Shown here: in pieces, positions 17,940 to 26,536 of the stretch
Position numbering within the stretch: position 1 is the stretch's first letter
Layout of the letters: the number at the start of each line of letters is the position of its first letter
NCBI GenBank assembly: GCA_003565625.1
Contig: PXBD01000042.1
Coordinates: 1-41,931 of the forward strand
Origin: Gammaproteobacteria bacterium
GTDB lineage: Bacteria; Pseudomonadota; Gammaproteobacteria; Xanthomonadales; Wenzhouxiangellaceae
Direction: 5' to 3'
Length of the DNA stretch: 41,931 bases
The notes under the pieces: model-generated
The model's database searches: none
What the model was told of the DNA's origin: nothing
The model's input: only the letters and a program-made list of their open reading frames with translations
Position numbers and translations under genes: made by a program

Positions 17940-18016
17940 TGGCGGAGTGGACGGGACTCGAACCCGCGACCCCCGGCGTGACAGGCCGGTATTCTAACCA
18001 ACTGAACTACCACTCC
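17940..18016 (-). tRNA. tRNA-Asp(GUC)
   Basis: This is a 77-nt cloverleaf with acceptor GGAGTGG/CCACTCC, anticodon stem CCGGC/GCCGG and loop CTGTCAC, giving anticodon GUC. The discriminator is G and CCA is encoded. It lies 8 bases after tRNA-Val and just before a terminator. Confidence 0.98.
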
Positions 18017-18024
18017 GTGAAACC

Positions 18025-18100
18025 TGGTGGGTGCTGACGGGCTCGAACCGCCGACCCTCGCCTTGTAAGGGCGATGCTCTCCCAGCTGAGCTAAGCACCC
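18025..18100 (-). tRNA. tRNA-Val(UAC)
   Basis: This is a 76-nt cloverleaf with acceptor GGGTGCT/AGCACCC, anticodon stem TCGCC/GGCGA and loop CTTACAA, giving anticodon UAC. The discriminator is A and CCA is encoded. It begins 15 bases after the end of the HU gene, so it may share that transcript. Confidence 0.98.
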
Positions 18101-18115
18101 CGGGCAACAAGCCCT

Positions 18116-18388
18116 CTATTTTATCGCGTCTTTGAAGCCTTTACCAGCCTTGAAAGACGGAGTTTTGGATGCCTTGATCTTGATGGTTTCGCCGGTGGCC
18201 GGATTACGGCCGGTGCGAGCGGCCCGCTTCTTGACAGAGAAAGTGCCGAAACCGATCAACGAAACGGTGTCGCCCTTCTTCAGCGCCTTGGCAATCGACG
18301 TGGTGGTGGCCTCAAGGGCACGCTGCGCATCAGCCTTGCTGAGGCTAGCGCCGTCTGCGATTGCGTCGATCAATTCTGATTTGTTCAT
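18116..18388 (-). CDS. hupB: Nucleoid-associated DNA-binding protein HU (beta type)
   Basis: HU bends and compacts DNA. The 90-residue product has the whole fold: [22 protein letters not shown], then [25 protein letters not shown] and the DNA-binding arm with TGETIKI and [15 protein letters not shown]. The position directly after lon is typical of hupB. A TTTGGAG ribosome site precedes the ATG. Confidence 0.97.
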   Translation of the reverse strand: MNKSELIDAIADGASLSKADAQRALEATTTSIAKALKKGDTVSLIGFGTFSVKKRAARTGRNPATGETIKIKASKTPSFKAGKGFKDAIK

Positions 18389-18486
18389 ACGTTTTTAAGC
18401 TCCAAAAGAATTCAACAAAAAACCGCCGATCCGGCTACCCCCCGGCGCCGTTCATGATTCAAGCGGACAACCCTCTTCAGCCGCTC

Positions 18487-18515
18487 ATGTTATCCCAGCG
18501 CGCCCATACCGGCAA
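18487..18515 (-). promoter_or_regulatory. Candidate sigma-70 promoter for the HU gene
   Basis: The 192-base gap between lon and the HU gene contains, on the minus strand, TTGCCG at 18515-18510. After 17 bases comes TAACAT at 18492-18487. Each hexamer matches consensus at four of six positions. The start would lie about 100 bases before the HU ATG. Nothing else clear was seen in the gap apart from weak short hairpins. Confidence 0.4.
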
Positions 18516-18580
18516 GCCGAACTTCCTGCAAAACCGGGATTTCTCTGCCCGATTTGAACAATTTTTACCTACTCGGGCTC

Positions 18581-21007
18581 CTAGTGGGCCCGAATCCCGG
18601 TTTCCTTGCCGTCGGGACCCGCTGCGCGTGCTGCATCACCGGACTCCCCTTCTGCTTCCGGCAGGCGCTCGAGCGCCAGTTCCAGCACTTCATCGATCCA
18701 CTGCACCGGCCGGATATCCAGGCCCTTTTTGATGCGCTGCGGGATCTCGGCCAGGTCTTTTTCGTTTTCGGCCGGAATCAGCACCAGGTTGATACCGCCG
18801 CGCAGGGCCGCCAGCAGCTTTTCTTTCAGACCGCCGATGGGCAGGACCTTGCCGCGCAGGGTGATTTCTCCGGTCATGGCAACATCCGAGCGCACCGCCA
18901 CCCCGGTCAGAACCGATACCAGCGCGGTCACCATGGCAATGCCGGCGCTGGGGCCGTCCTTGGGCGTGGCGCCTTCGGGTACGTGGATGTGAATATCCCG
19001 ATTCTGGTGGAAATCTTCAGCAATTCCCAGCGCCTTGGCGCGCGAGCGAACCACCGACAGCGCCGCCTGGGCAGATTCCTGCATGACGCTGCCGAGCTGG
19101 CCGGTGTGGGTCAGCTTGCCCTTGCCGGCCAGGGCCGCGGCCTCGATCTGGAGCAGCTCGCCGCCGACCTCGGTCCAGGCCAGGCCGGTAACCTGGCCGA
19201 TCTCGTTTTCTTCTTCCGCCCTGCCGTAGCGATGCCGGCGCACGCCAAGATACTTGTCGATGTTGCGCACGGTAACTTGGCGGCTGTCCAGCTTGCGGTC
19301 CAAGCTGAGTTCCTTGACCACCTTGCGACAGATCTTGGCCAGTTCGCGCTCGAGGTTGCGCACCCCGGCTTCGCGCGTGTAATGGCGAATGATGTCGGTA
19401 ATTGCGCCTTCGCTGATGCTGATCTCGGCGTCCTTGAGCCCGTGCTGCTTGATCTGCTTGGGCAACAGGTAGCGCGTGGCGATATTGAGCTTTTCGTCCT
19501 CGGTATAGCCGGGGATGCGGATGACTTCCATCCGGTCCAGCAGCGCCGGCGGAATATTGAGCGAGTTGGCCGTGGCCACGAACATCACTTCCGACAGATC
19601 GAAATCCACCTCCAGGTAGTGGTCACCGAAAGTGTTGTTCTGCTCCGGATCGAGCACTTCGAGCAAGGCCGAGGACGGGTCGCCCCGGAAGTCCATCGAC
19701 ATCTTGTCGAGTTCGTCGAGCATGTAGAGCGGGTTGCGGGTTCCCACCTTGCCCAGGTTCTGCAGCACCCGCCCGGGCATGGAGCCGATGTAGGTGCGCC
19801 GGTGGCCGCGAATTTCGGCCTCATCACGCACGCCGCCCAGGCTCATGCGAACGAACTGGCGTCCGGTAGCACGGGCAATCGAACGGCCCAGCGAGGTCTT
19901 GCCCACACCCGGCGGTCCGACCAGGCATAGGATCGGGCCCTTGAGTTTCTTGACCCGCTGCTGCACGGCCAGGTATTCCAGGATGCGCTCCTTGACCCGT
20001 TCGAGGCCGAAATGATCCGTTTCGAGAATGTCTTCTGCCGCATGGAGGTCGTTGCGGATGCGGCTGCGCTTTTTCCACGGCATCATCAGCATCCAGTCCA
20101 GGTAGTTGCGCACCACCGTCGCTTCGGCTGACATCGGCGACATCATCTTAAGCTTGTTGAACTCGGTCTTGGCCTTTTCCAGCGCCTCGGCCGGCATGCC
20201 GGACTTTTCGATCCTGGCCTCGAGATCGCCGAGATCGTTACCCGATTCATCCAGGTCACCCAGCTCTTTCTGGATGGCCTTCATCTGTTCATTGAGGTAG
20301 TACTCGCGCTGGGACTTCTCCATCTGGGTCTTGACCCGACCGCGGATGCGTTTTTCCAGCTTGAGGACGTCGATCTCGCCCTCGACCAGCGCCATCAGCC
20401 GCTCCATGCGCTTGAGTACCGAGGCGGTTTCGAGAATCTGCTGCTTGTCTTCGATGCGAATACCGAGATGGGCCGCGATGGTATCGGCCAGACGGCTGGG
20501 GTCCTCGATGCCGGAAAGAGTGGTCAGGAGTTCGGGCGGGATCTTGCGGCTGAGCTTGACGTACTGCTCGAACAGCCCGGTCAGGCTGCGAGTAGTGACC
20601 TCCAGAACGCGCTCGTCATCTGCTCCTTCGGCCTCGAGATGGCTCCAGGAGCCGGCCAGGTAGCCCTCGGTTTCCTCCATCTCGTGGATGCGCACCCGCT
20701 CCACGCCTTCGACCAGCACCTTGGTGGTGCCGTCGGGCAGTCGCAGCATCTGCAGGATGGTGGCAATCGTGCCGCAGTCGAACAGGTCTTCGGCTTCAGG
20801 CGACTCGGTTTCGGGATTTTTCTGGGTGACCAGCAGAATCTGCTTGTCAACGTTCATGGTCTCTTCCAGCGCCCGAACCGAGCGCTCGCGACCGACGAAC
20901 AGCGGAATCACCATGTGCGGAAAGACCACCACGTCGCGCAGGCTCAATACCGGCGTCGGCTGGCGGGAGGTCGTATCAGAGGCGCTGCTGGATGCGTGGG
21001 TAGCCAT
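18581..21007 (-). CDS. lon: ATP-dependent Lon protease
   Basis: Lon degrades damaged and regulatory proteins in the cytosol. The 808-residue product has the N-terminal substrate-binding domain ([24 protein letters not shown]). Next is an AAA+ module with Walker A GPPGVGKT and Walker [10 protein letters not shown]. The C-terminal serine-lysine protease domain follows, with Ser in PKDGPSAG and Lys in [10 protein letters not shown]. All catalytic residues are present and the length is usual. It is downstream of clpX and upstream of the HU gene, with a heat-shock-like promoter in the preceding gap. Confidence 0.98.
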   Translation of the reverse strand: MATHASSSASDTTSRQPTPVLSLRDVVVFPHMVIPLFVGRERSVRALEETMNVDKQILLVTQKNPETESPEAEDLFDCGTIATILQMLRLPDGTTKVLVEGVERVRIHEMEETEGYLAGSWSHLEAEGADDERVLEVTTRSLTGLFEQYVKLSRKIPPELLTTLSGIEDPSRLADTIAAHLGIRIEDKQQILETASVLKRMERLMALVEGEIDVLKLEKRIRGRVKTQMEKSQREYYLNEQMKAIQKELGDLDESGNDLGDLEARIEKSGMPAEALEKAKTEFNKLKMMSPMSAEATVVRNYLDWMLMMPWKKRSRIRNDLHAAEDILETDHFGLERVKERILEYLAVQQRVKKLKGPILCLVGPPGVGKTSLGRSIARATGRQFVRMSLGGVRDEAEIRGHRRTYIGSMPGRVLQNLGKVGTRNPLYMLDELDKMSMDFRGDPSSALLEVLDPEQNNTFGDHYLEVDFDLSEVMFVATANSLNIPPALLDRMEVIRIPGYTEDEKLNIATRYLLPKQIKQHGLKDAEISISEGAITDIIRHYTREAGVRNLERELAKICRKVVKELSLDRKLDSRQVTVRNIDKYLGVRRHRYGRAEEENEIGQVTGLAWTEVGGELLQIEAAALAGKGKLTHTGQLGSVMQESAQAALSVVRSRAKALGIAEDFHQNRDIHIHVPEGATPKDGPSAGIAMVTALVSVLTGVAVRSDVAMTGEITLRGKVLPIGGLKEKLLAALRGGINLVLIPAENEKDLAEIPQRIKKGLDIRPVQWIDEVLELALERLPEAEGESGDAARAAGPDGKETGIRAH

Positions 21008-21046
21008 AAATTCCTGGTTTGGTCTGGAAGAAAGGTGCAGGCTCAG

Positions 21047-21075
21047 ATATTGGCCTTGGCACCGCGGGATTCAAG
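21047..21075 (-). promoter_or_regulatory. Candidate sigma-32 (heat shock) promoter for lon
   Basis: On the minus strand CTTGAA at 21075-21070 is followed by 15 bases and then GCCAATAT at 21054-21047. The -35 box matches the sigma-32 consensus perfectly, and the -10 box matches CCCCATNT at five of seven defined positions. The start would be near 21040, about 33 bases before the lon ATG. Heat-shock control of lon is well established in gammaproteobacteria. Confidence 0.55.
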
Positions 21076-21110
21076 GTACCGGCCGCCTGCAAGGGTGACG
21101 TAAACAGCCT

Positions 21111-21131
21111 GGCCCTGGCCAAGCCAGGGCT
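21111..21131 (-). terminator. Perfect hairpin between clpX and lon
   Basis: GCCCTGGC and GCCAGGGC form an 8-bp perfect stem with a 3-base loop in the 146-base clpX-lon gap. No U-run follows on the minus strand, so it is at best a weak terminator, attenuator or mRNA-stabilising stem. It lies upstream of the lon promoter candidate. Confidence 0.35.
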
Positions 21132-21153
21132 TTGCGGAGGTTGCCGGCGAGCC

Positions 21154-22416
<1,263 letters not shown>

Positions 22417-22445
22417 CCGAACAGTGTACCCGATACGATGAACGC

Positions 22446-23051
22446 TTATGTTGACTGCCGCGCGCTGAGCACTTCGTCGATCAGACCGTATTCGCAGGCC
22501 TGTTCGGCCGACAGGAACTTGTCCCGGTCAGTGTCATTCTGAATGGTTTCAAGGTCTTGCCCGGTGTGGTGCTGCAGGATCCGGTTGAGCGTGTCCTTGA
22601 TCTTGAGGATTTCGCGCGCGTGAATGTCAATGTCCGAGGCCTGGCCCTGGAACCCTCCCAGCGGCTGATGGATCATGACCCGCGAGTGCGGCAGGCAGTA
22701 GCGTTTTCCGGCCGCACCGGCAGCCAACAGCAGCGCACCCATGCTGGCCGCCTGACCGATGCACATGGTGGACACATCCGGCTTGACGAATTGCATGGTG
22801 TCGTAAATGGCCATGCCGGCGGTCACTGACCCGCCTGGAGAATTGATGTAGACGTTGATGTCTTTTTCCGGATTTTCCGACTCCAGAAACAGCAGCTGGG
22901 CGACGATCAGGTTGGCCGAGTAGTCCTCGATCGGTCCGACCACGAAAATCACGCGCTCCTTGAGCAGACGTGAGTAGATGTCGTAGGCACGTTCGCCCCG
23001 GGCCGATTGCTCGACCACCATGGGGACCAGATTGAGGGCTTGTTCGTTCAT
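22446..23051 (-). CDS. clpP: ATP-dependent Clp protease proteolytic subunit ClpP
   Basis: ClpP is the serine peptidase of the ClpXP and ClpAP machines. The 201-residue product has the catalytic Ser103 in GQAASMGA, His128 in MIHQPLGG and a catalytic Asp in the region after residue 170. I chose the ATG at 23051, which shares one base with the tig stop codon (TGATG). The TTG one codon upstream is less likely. Translation is probably coupled to tig. Confidence 0.98.
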   Translation of the reverse strand: MNEQALNLVPMVVEQSARGERAYDIYSRLLKERVIFVVGPIEDYSANLIVAQLLFLESENPEKDINVYINSPGGSVTAGMAIYDTMQFVKPDVSTMCIGQAASMGALLLAAGAAGKRYCLPHSRVMIHQPLGGFQGQASDIDIHAREILKIKDTLNRILQHHTGQDLETIQNDTDRDKFLSAEQACEYGLIDEVLSARQST

Positions 23052-24334
23052 CAATTCTCCAGCGCTTCCTTGAAAGTCATGGTTTTCTCGGTCACCTTGG
23101 CCTGGTCCAGGACCAGGTCGATGACCTGCTCTTCGAGGACCAGATTCTCCAGTTGTTCCATCAAGCGCGCGTCATTGCGGTAAATCTCCATGATCTGGGC
23201 AGGCTCTTCGTAGGTTTCGGCCACTTCCTCGAGCTTTTGCTGGACCCGCCCGGCATCAATGCTGATGTCGTGCTGGCGAGCCATCTCGCCCATAAGCATC
23301 CCCAGACGCAGGCGGCGCTCGGCCATGGGCAGGAACTGCTGCACGGGCAACTCACCCTCCTGCCCGGTCTGCTGCTGCAGCTGCTGGATCATCTGCCGGG
23401 CTTCCTGCTCGACGCTGGCCCGGGGCAGCTTGATATCGGAATATTTCTCGCCGAGGGCGTCGGTGACCGCGGTCTTGACCCGGTTGGTCACGGCCTGGCG
23501 CAGCTCACGCTCGAGGTTACGGCGCACGTCGGCGCGCAGCTGCTCGACGCCGCCGTCGATTCCGAACGCCTCGGCGAACTCATCATCGACTTCCGGCATG
23601 TCCGAGCCTTGGACCTCAACCACGCTCAGCTCGACCCGCGCGGTCTTGCCGGCCAGGTCCTGGTAGCGGTAGTCGTCGGGAAAGGTCAGTTCCAGCTCTT
23701 TTTCCTCGCCGGCGGCCATGCCCTGCAGTTCCTTTTCCAGCGTCGGGAACGTTTTCATGTTGCCGAGCGTCGGCGCCAGTTCGTGATGACCGACGTCGGG
23801 CACCCGGGTCTCTTCGAGGTGGGCGACGTAAGTCAGGCGCACGCGGTCGTTGTCTTCGGCCGCACGCTCGACCACTTCCCACTGGCGTCGCTGCTGGCGC
23901 AGATTGTCGATCATGTCGTCGACGTCGCTTTCGCCCACTTCGGCGACCGGGCGCTCGAACTCCAGGTCGGCCACTTCAATCGCGGGCATTTCGGGAAAGA
24001 CTTCCATCTCGGCCACGAACTCGAAGTCACCTTCGAAATCCAGGCCGGCCGCCGGCTGCAGGCGCGAAATGCCGGCAACCCGCATCTCTTCCTGGCCAAT
24101 TGCCTCCTGCAGGCGCGACTCCATGACCTGGCCCAGCACCTCTTCGCGAACCTGTTTGCCGTAGCGCTGCCGGATCACGTTGAGGGGGACACGGCCGGGC
24201 CGGAAGCCCTTCAGCCGCACCTGCCGACGCAGTTCGTTGAGGCGCTCGTTGACCTGCGCGGTGATGTCGTCGCCGGGAACCTGGACGGTCATCCGGCGCT
24301 CGAGGTCACCGGTTTTTTCTACGCTTACCTGCAT
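23051..24334 (-). CDS. tig: Trigger factor
   Basis: Trigger factor is the ribosome-bound chaperone and peptidyl-prolyl isomerase. The 427-residue product has the N-terminal ribosome-binding signature [17 protein letters not shown] (the GFRxGxxP loop). A FKBP-type domain follows (about 160-245, with [20 protein letters not shown]), then the helical C-terminal chaperone domain. It heads the tig-clpP-clpX series. The 72 bases between it and tRNA-Lys show no clear terminator, so some tig mRNA may come from the tRNA promoter. Confidence 0.97.
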   Translation of the reverse strand: MQVSVEKTGDLERRMTVQVPGDDITAQVNERLNELRRQVRLKGFRPGRVPLNVIRQRYGKQVREEVLGQVMESRLQEAIGQEEMRVAGISRLQPAAGLDFEGDFEFVAEMEVFPEMPAIEVADLEFERPVAEVGESDVDDMIDNLRQQRRQWEVVERAAEDNDRVRLTYVAHLEETRVPDVGHHELAPTLGNMKTFPTLEKELQGMAAGEEKELELTFPDDYRYQDLAGKTARVELSVVEVQGSDMPEVDDEFAEAFGIDGGVEQLRADVRRNLERELRQAVTNRVKTAVTDALGEKYSDIKLPRASVEQEARQMIQQLQQQTGQEGELPVQQFLPMAERRLRLGMLMGEMARQHDISIDAGRVQQKLEEVAETYEEPAQIMEIYRNDARLMEQLENLVLEEQVIDLVLDQAKVTEKTMTFKEALEN

Positions 24335-24406
24335 GCTCGATTGTCTCGCGATTACTGAAACTCAAAAGCCGACGCCCTGCATGGCCGCCGGGTGCCGATC
24401 GTGGAT

Positions 24407-24482
<76 letters not shown>

Positions 24483-24487
24483 GGAAG

Positions 24488-24564
24488 TGGGGTGAGCGAC
24501 GGGGATTGAACCCGCGACCTCTGGAGCCACAATCCAGTGCTCTACCAACTGAGCTACGCCCACC
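24488..24564 (-). tRNA. tRNA-His(GUG)
   Basis: The anticodon loop TTGTGGC gives GUG. The acceptor is GTGGGCG/CGCTCAC. The discriminator is C opposite an encoded extra 5' G (position 24564), the hallmark of tRNA-His. CCA is encoded. Confidence 0.97.
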
Positions 24565-24658
24565 ACAGGCAAAATTGTTTATTCAAGCCGGGTATTGTAA
24601 CTCGCCCCGGCCAGTCTGGCGCGCCCGGCAGGACTCGAACCTGCAACCGCCGGCTTAG

Positions 24659-25352
24659 CATACCAGCTACCGCTTTCGCGGCCTCCCACCCATGGCGGGA
24701 GTTTGTGGTCTGGACTCTCTCTTCACCATCTCAGGTGCTGCACATATAGTCTCTACGGAACCCGTCGAAAATCCTTCGCGAGATGCACCCCTCGCGACTG
24801 GAGATTCTTGGTCGCCCTTACCCTCAGACAGGCCGAGTAACCGAACATTTGGGGATCAATGTAGTAACACTCGTCCGTATCAGGGCAGTACACGCAGTAG
24901 ATGTCGACCTCGCTTTTGTCGACTGGCACGCTATGGGTCCCATTTCTATCGGCCCAGGAAGTCCAAAACTTGACTTCCAATTTCCCCGTGCGATCCAGCT
25001 TGCGGTACTTCACCTGTATCCGAACGAAGCGACCTCCCCGATACGCCACTAAGTCAAAAGGGGCGTGTTCAGTCATTGGCAGCAGGATGGAAAACCCCTG
25101 CTCAAACAAATCCACCTGAGCCTTCAGGACTCCCAGGTCACCCTTGTCCTTGGTGAGATGCATGGCAGTCAATCGAATCCACTGCCCACGATCGTACACC
25201 ATCGCACGCGGTAACCGACGGTTTCCACGGGATTGCCATCAGCCGGCTGTTGCCGCTGTTAAGGTTTCCCCGTTACGGTGCAGTCCACCCTGACGGTTCC
25301 GTTTCCCGCCAGGGGCTCCTTTTGTGACACAACCCTAAGGCTGCGCTGCTCA
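24659..25352 (-). ncRNA. Group I self-splicing intron in tRNA-Arg(UCU)
   Basis: The intron is 694 nt and begins after a U (25353) and ends in G (24659), as group I introns do. Pairings I could draw, minus strand: P1 is exon CUU plus UGAG with CUUAGGG (25339-25333), with a U-G pair at the splice site. P10 is 3' exon CUAAG with CUUAG of the same guide. P3 is CUGCAC (25283-25278) with GUGCAG (24743-24738). P4 is ACGGGG (25273-25268) with UCCCGU (25232-25227). P6 is 25226-25216 with 24767-24757 (10 of 11 pairs). P7 is GACU (24751-24748) with AGUC (24716-24713). P8 is CACC/GGUG. P9 is a long stem, followed by a CCGC-GAAA-GCGG tetraloop hairpin. The endonuclease gene loops out of P6. Bacterial tRNA introns known from the literature are mostly subgroup IC3; I infer the same here. 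Confidence 0.92.
24753..25163 (-). CDS. Intron-encoded PD-(D/E)XK homing endonuclease
   Basis: The 136-residue product has the nuclease core pattern KGDLGVLKAQVDLFEQGF, then PFD (Asp37) and RIQVKY (Gln50, Lys52), a PD-(D/E)XK site with Gln at the acidic position. From memory this resembles group I intron-associated endonucleases of the I-Ssp6803I type. Such enzymes cut intronless alleles and so spread the intron. I start at the ATG at 25163 because the family-like sequence begins there (MHLTKDKGDLG). An ATG at 25202 would add 13 residues. No good ribosome site is seen. The last codons form the P6 3' strand, and the TAG stop adjoins the P7 strand. Base composition looks less GC-rich than the neighbouring genes. 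Confidence 0.82.
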   Translation of the reverse strand: MHLTKDKGDLGVLKAQVDLFEQGFSILLPMTEHAPFDLVAYRGGRFVRIQVKYRKLDRTGKLEVKFWTSWADRNGTHSVPVDKSEVDIYCVYCPDTDECYYIDPQMFGYSACLRVRATKNLQSRGVHLAKDFRRVP

Positions 25353-25409
25353 AAGGCCGATGCTCTATCCAGTTGAGCTACGGGCGCCAAGTCAAAAATC
25401 GTTTCAAAC

Positions 25410-25486
25410 TGGTCGGGGCGGCAGGATTTGAACCTGCGACCTACTGCTCCCAAAGCAGTTGCGCTACCAGGCTGCGCTACGCCCCG
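25410..25486 (-). tRNA. tRNA-Pro(UGG)
   Basis: This is a 77-nt cloverleaf with acceptor CGGGGCG/CGCCCCG, anticodon stem ACTGC/GCAGT and loop TTTGGGA, giving anticodon UGG. CCA is encoded. It is the first gene after a strong promoter and precedes the intron-bearing tRNA-Arg. Confidence 0.97.
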
Positions 25487-25501
25487 ATCCTCAGCCGATC
25501 A

Positions 25502-25530
25502 ATTCTAGAGACTCATTCAGGCAAGGTCAA
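25502..25530 (-). promoter_or_regulatory. Sigma-70 promoter for the Pro-Arg-His-Lys tRNA operon
   Basis: The minus strand has TTGACC (25530-25525), exactly 17 bases, then TAGAAT (25507-25502), each five of six to consensus. The start should be near 25495, nine bases before tRNA-Pro. The same TTGACC box with 17-base spacing precedes tRNA-Arg(ACG). Confidence 0.85.
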
Positions 25531-25559
25531 TGAATTTCCTTGCGTTTCAGCCCTGAATT

Positions 25560-26198
25560 TCATGCCCGCAGGCTGAAACTCGATCGCGGCGCCAGCGCCT
25601 GCTCGGTTTCCAGCGGCAAAACCCTGGGCGCGCGCTCCTCGGCCGCCGGCGCATCGGCGGCGAATCTTTCCGACCCTTCCCCGGCCGTGCGCTCTTCGAG
25701 TTGCTCGGCCGCGAGCTCGCGCCGGGCCTCGGCGGCCATCTGCCGCGCCCGCGCCGCCACCCGGTAGTCCTGTGGAGAGGGATCGACCGGCGCCAGCGCA
25801 GCTCGCTCGATGACTTCGGCCTTGGCAAGCGCCTCTTCAGGATCAGCGGGTACGCTGGTATCAATCGAGACTTCACCGCCGACCGCGTAGCGGCGACCGT
25901 CCGGGCCGACCTGGTACTGGTAGTTTGCCGGGCTGGTGACGTATTGACCTCCGGCCGCGACGTGGGCCAGTTCGTGCGCCCGCACCGCCCGGTCGCGCTG
26001 CTGCAGTTGTTGAACCAGCGCCCGTTCGGCTTCGCTCAGATCCAGCGGGCCGCGCTGGCCTTGCGGCGGCCCGGACTCGCCGGCCGGCCCTTGCGCGTCA
26101 GAACCCCGCTGCTCGGTGGCGACCGCGGCATCCGGCCGCGCCCGCGCCGCCGCAGGCGCGGAGACCGGAACGGGAGGAGTAACCGCGGCGATTTGCAT
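25560..26198 (-). CDS. Putative metalloprotease, SprA-related family
   Basis: The 212-residue product has a low-complexity Ala/Pro N-terminus. It then has an HExxH zinc motif, HELAH at 75-79, followed by VAAGGQYVTSPANYQYQVG and DGRRYAVGGEVSID. This is the pattern I recall for the SprA-related (CJM1_0395-like) putative metalloproteases. The C-terminal third is a charged helical region with AARARQMAAEARRELAAEQ. There is no signal peptide. Substrate and role are unknown. It stands alone between two tRNA transcription units. Confidence 0.75.
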   Translation of the reverse strand: MQIAAVTPPVPVSAPAAARARPDAAVATEQRGSDAQGPAGESGPPQGQRGPLDLSEAERALVQQLQQRDRAVRAHELAHVAAGGQYVTSPANYQYQVGPDGRRYAVGGEVSIDTSVPADPEEALAKAEVIERAALAPVDPSPQDYRVAARARQMAAEARRELAAEQLEERTAGEGSERFAADAPAAEERAPRVLPLETEQALAPRSSFSLRA

Positions 26199-26227
26199 AG
26201 GAGTTGTAGTAGCACAAGCCTGCAGCG

Positions 26228-26391
26228 CCGCGCAAGGCGGGGCTTTTCATATCTGGCGCGCCCGGAAGGATTGCTGCGGCTGCGCCGCTCGGTTCGAACC
26301 TGGGGAGGTTCGACTCGGCCTCCGACCACATCAGATATGAAAAACCCCGCGCAAGGCGGGGCTTTTCATATCTGGCGCGCCCGGAAGGATT
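26228..26391 (-). repeat. 45-bp direct repeat duplicating the 3' end of tRNA-Arg(ACG)
   Basis: Bases 26228-26272 and 26347-26391 are identical over 45 bp, offset by 119. Each copy holds half of a terminator stem (GCGGGG, CTTTTCATAT) and the last 19 bases of the tRNA gene including CCA. The second copy is the real tRNA end; the first is an orphan fragment. The 74 bases between contain no gene. This could be the scar of a tRNA-targeted integrative element or a simple tandem duplication. Confidence 0.85.
26332..26374 (-). terminator. Terminator after tRNA-Arg(ACG)
   Basis: The two arms pair over 18 bp with one mismatch around loop GCAAG. The core is GCCCCGC/GCGGGG flanked by A and T runs. The outer part of the stem includes the first bases of the tRNA CCA end. 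It would work in both directions. Confidence 0.88.
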
Positions 26392-26449
26392 CGAACCTCC
26401 GACCGCCTGGTTCGTAGCCAGGTACTCTATCCAGCTGAGCTACGGGCGC
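26373..26449 (-). tRNA. tRNA-Arg(ACG)
   Basis: This is a 77-nt cloverleaf with acceptor GCGCCCG/CGGGCGC, anticodon stem CCTGG/CCAGG and loop CTACGAA, giving anticodon ACG (read as ICG, codons CGU/CGC/CGA). CCA is encoded. It has its own promoter and terminator. Confidence 0.97.
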
Positions 26450-26462
26450 GTGTAAGCCGGTA

Positions 26463-26491
26463 ATTATGGCGCAGGGCTGGAGAGTGGTCAA
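26463..26491 (-). promoter_or_regulatory. Sigma-70 promoter for tRNA-Arg(ACG)
   Basis: On the minus strand TTGACC (26491-26486) is followed by 17 bases and CATAAT (26468-26463), five of six matches each. The predicted start is near 26456, seven bases before the tRNA. Confidence 0.8.
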
Positions 26492-26536
26492 CCGGAATTT
26501 GCGAAAGAATTGGATTTGATGTGGTATTTTCGCGGC

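Larger units (their letters stand above)
24617..25387 (-). tRNA. tRNA-Arg(UCU) interrupted by a group I intron
   Basis: The 5' exon (25387-25353, 35 nt) holds acceptor GCGCCCG, the D-arm and the anticodon 5' stem TCGGC plus CTT. The 3' exon (24658-24617, 42 nt) starts CTAA, then GCCGG, T-stem GCAGG/CCTGC, acceptor CGGGCGC, G and CCA. Joined, they give a perfect 77-nt cloverleaf with loop CTTCTAA and anticodon UCU (codons AGA/AGG). Everything between 25352 and 24659 is intron, placed between anticodon bases 34 and 35. It is not a pseudogene: both halves are intact and pair fully. It lies 22 bases after tRNA-Pro on the same transcript. Confidence 0.93.

Noticed and set aside
24641-24665. A tRNA-Ser-like anticodon loop ATGCTAA formed with the flanking intron sequence
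   Set aside because: It needs a six-pair stem and has no long variable arm or matching 5' half. The true partner of this 3' half is at 25387-25353.
24783-25052. Plus-strand open frame of 89 codons inside the intron
   Set aside because: It is the mirror of the endonuclease gene and shows no recognisable protein features.
24617-25387. Reading the two tRNA-Arg fragments as a broken tRNA pseudogene disrupted by an insertion sequence
   Set aside because: Both halves are intact, pair fully and join to an exact 77-nt cloverleaf. The insert has group I pairings and no terminal inverted repeats, target duplication or transposase.
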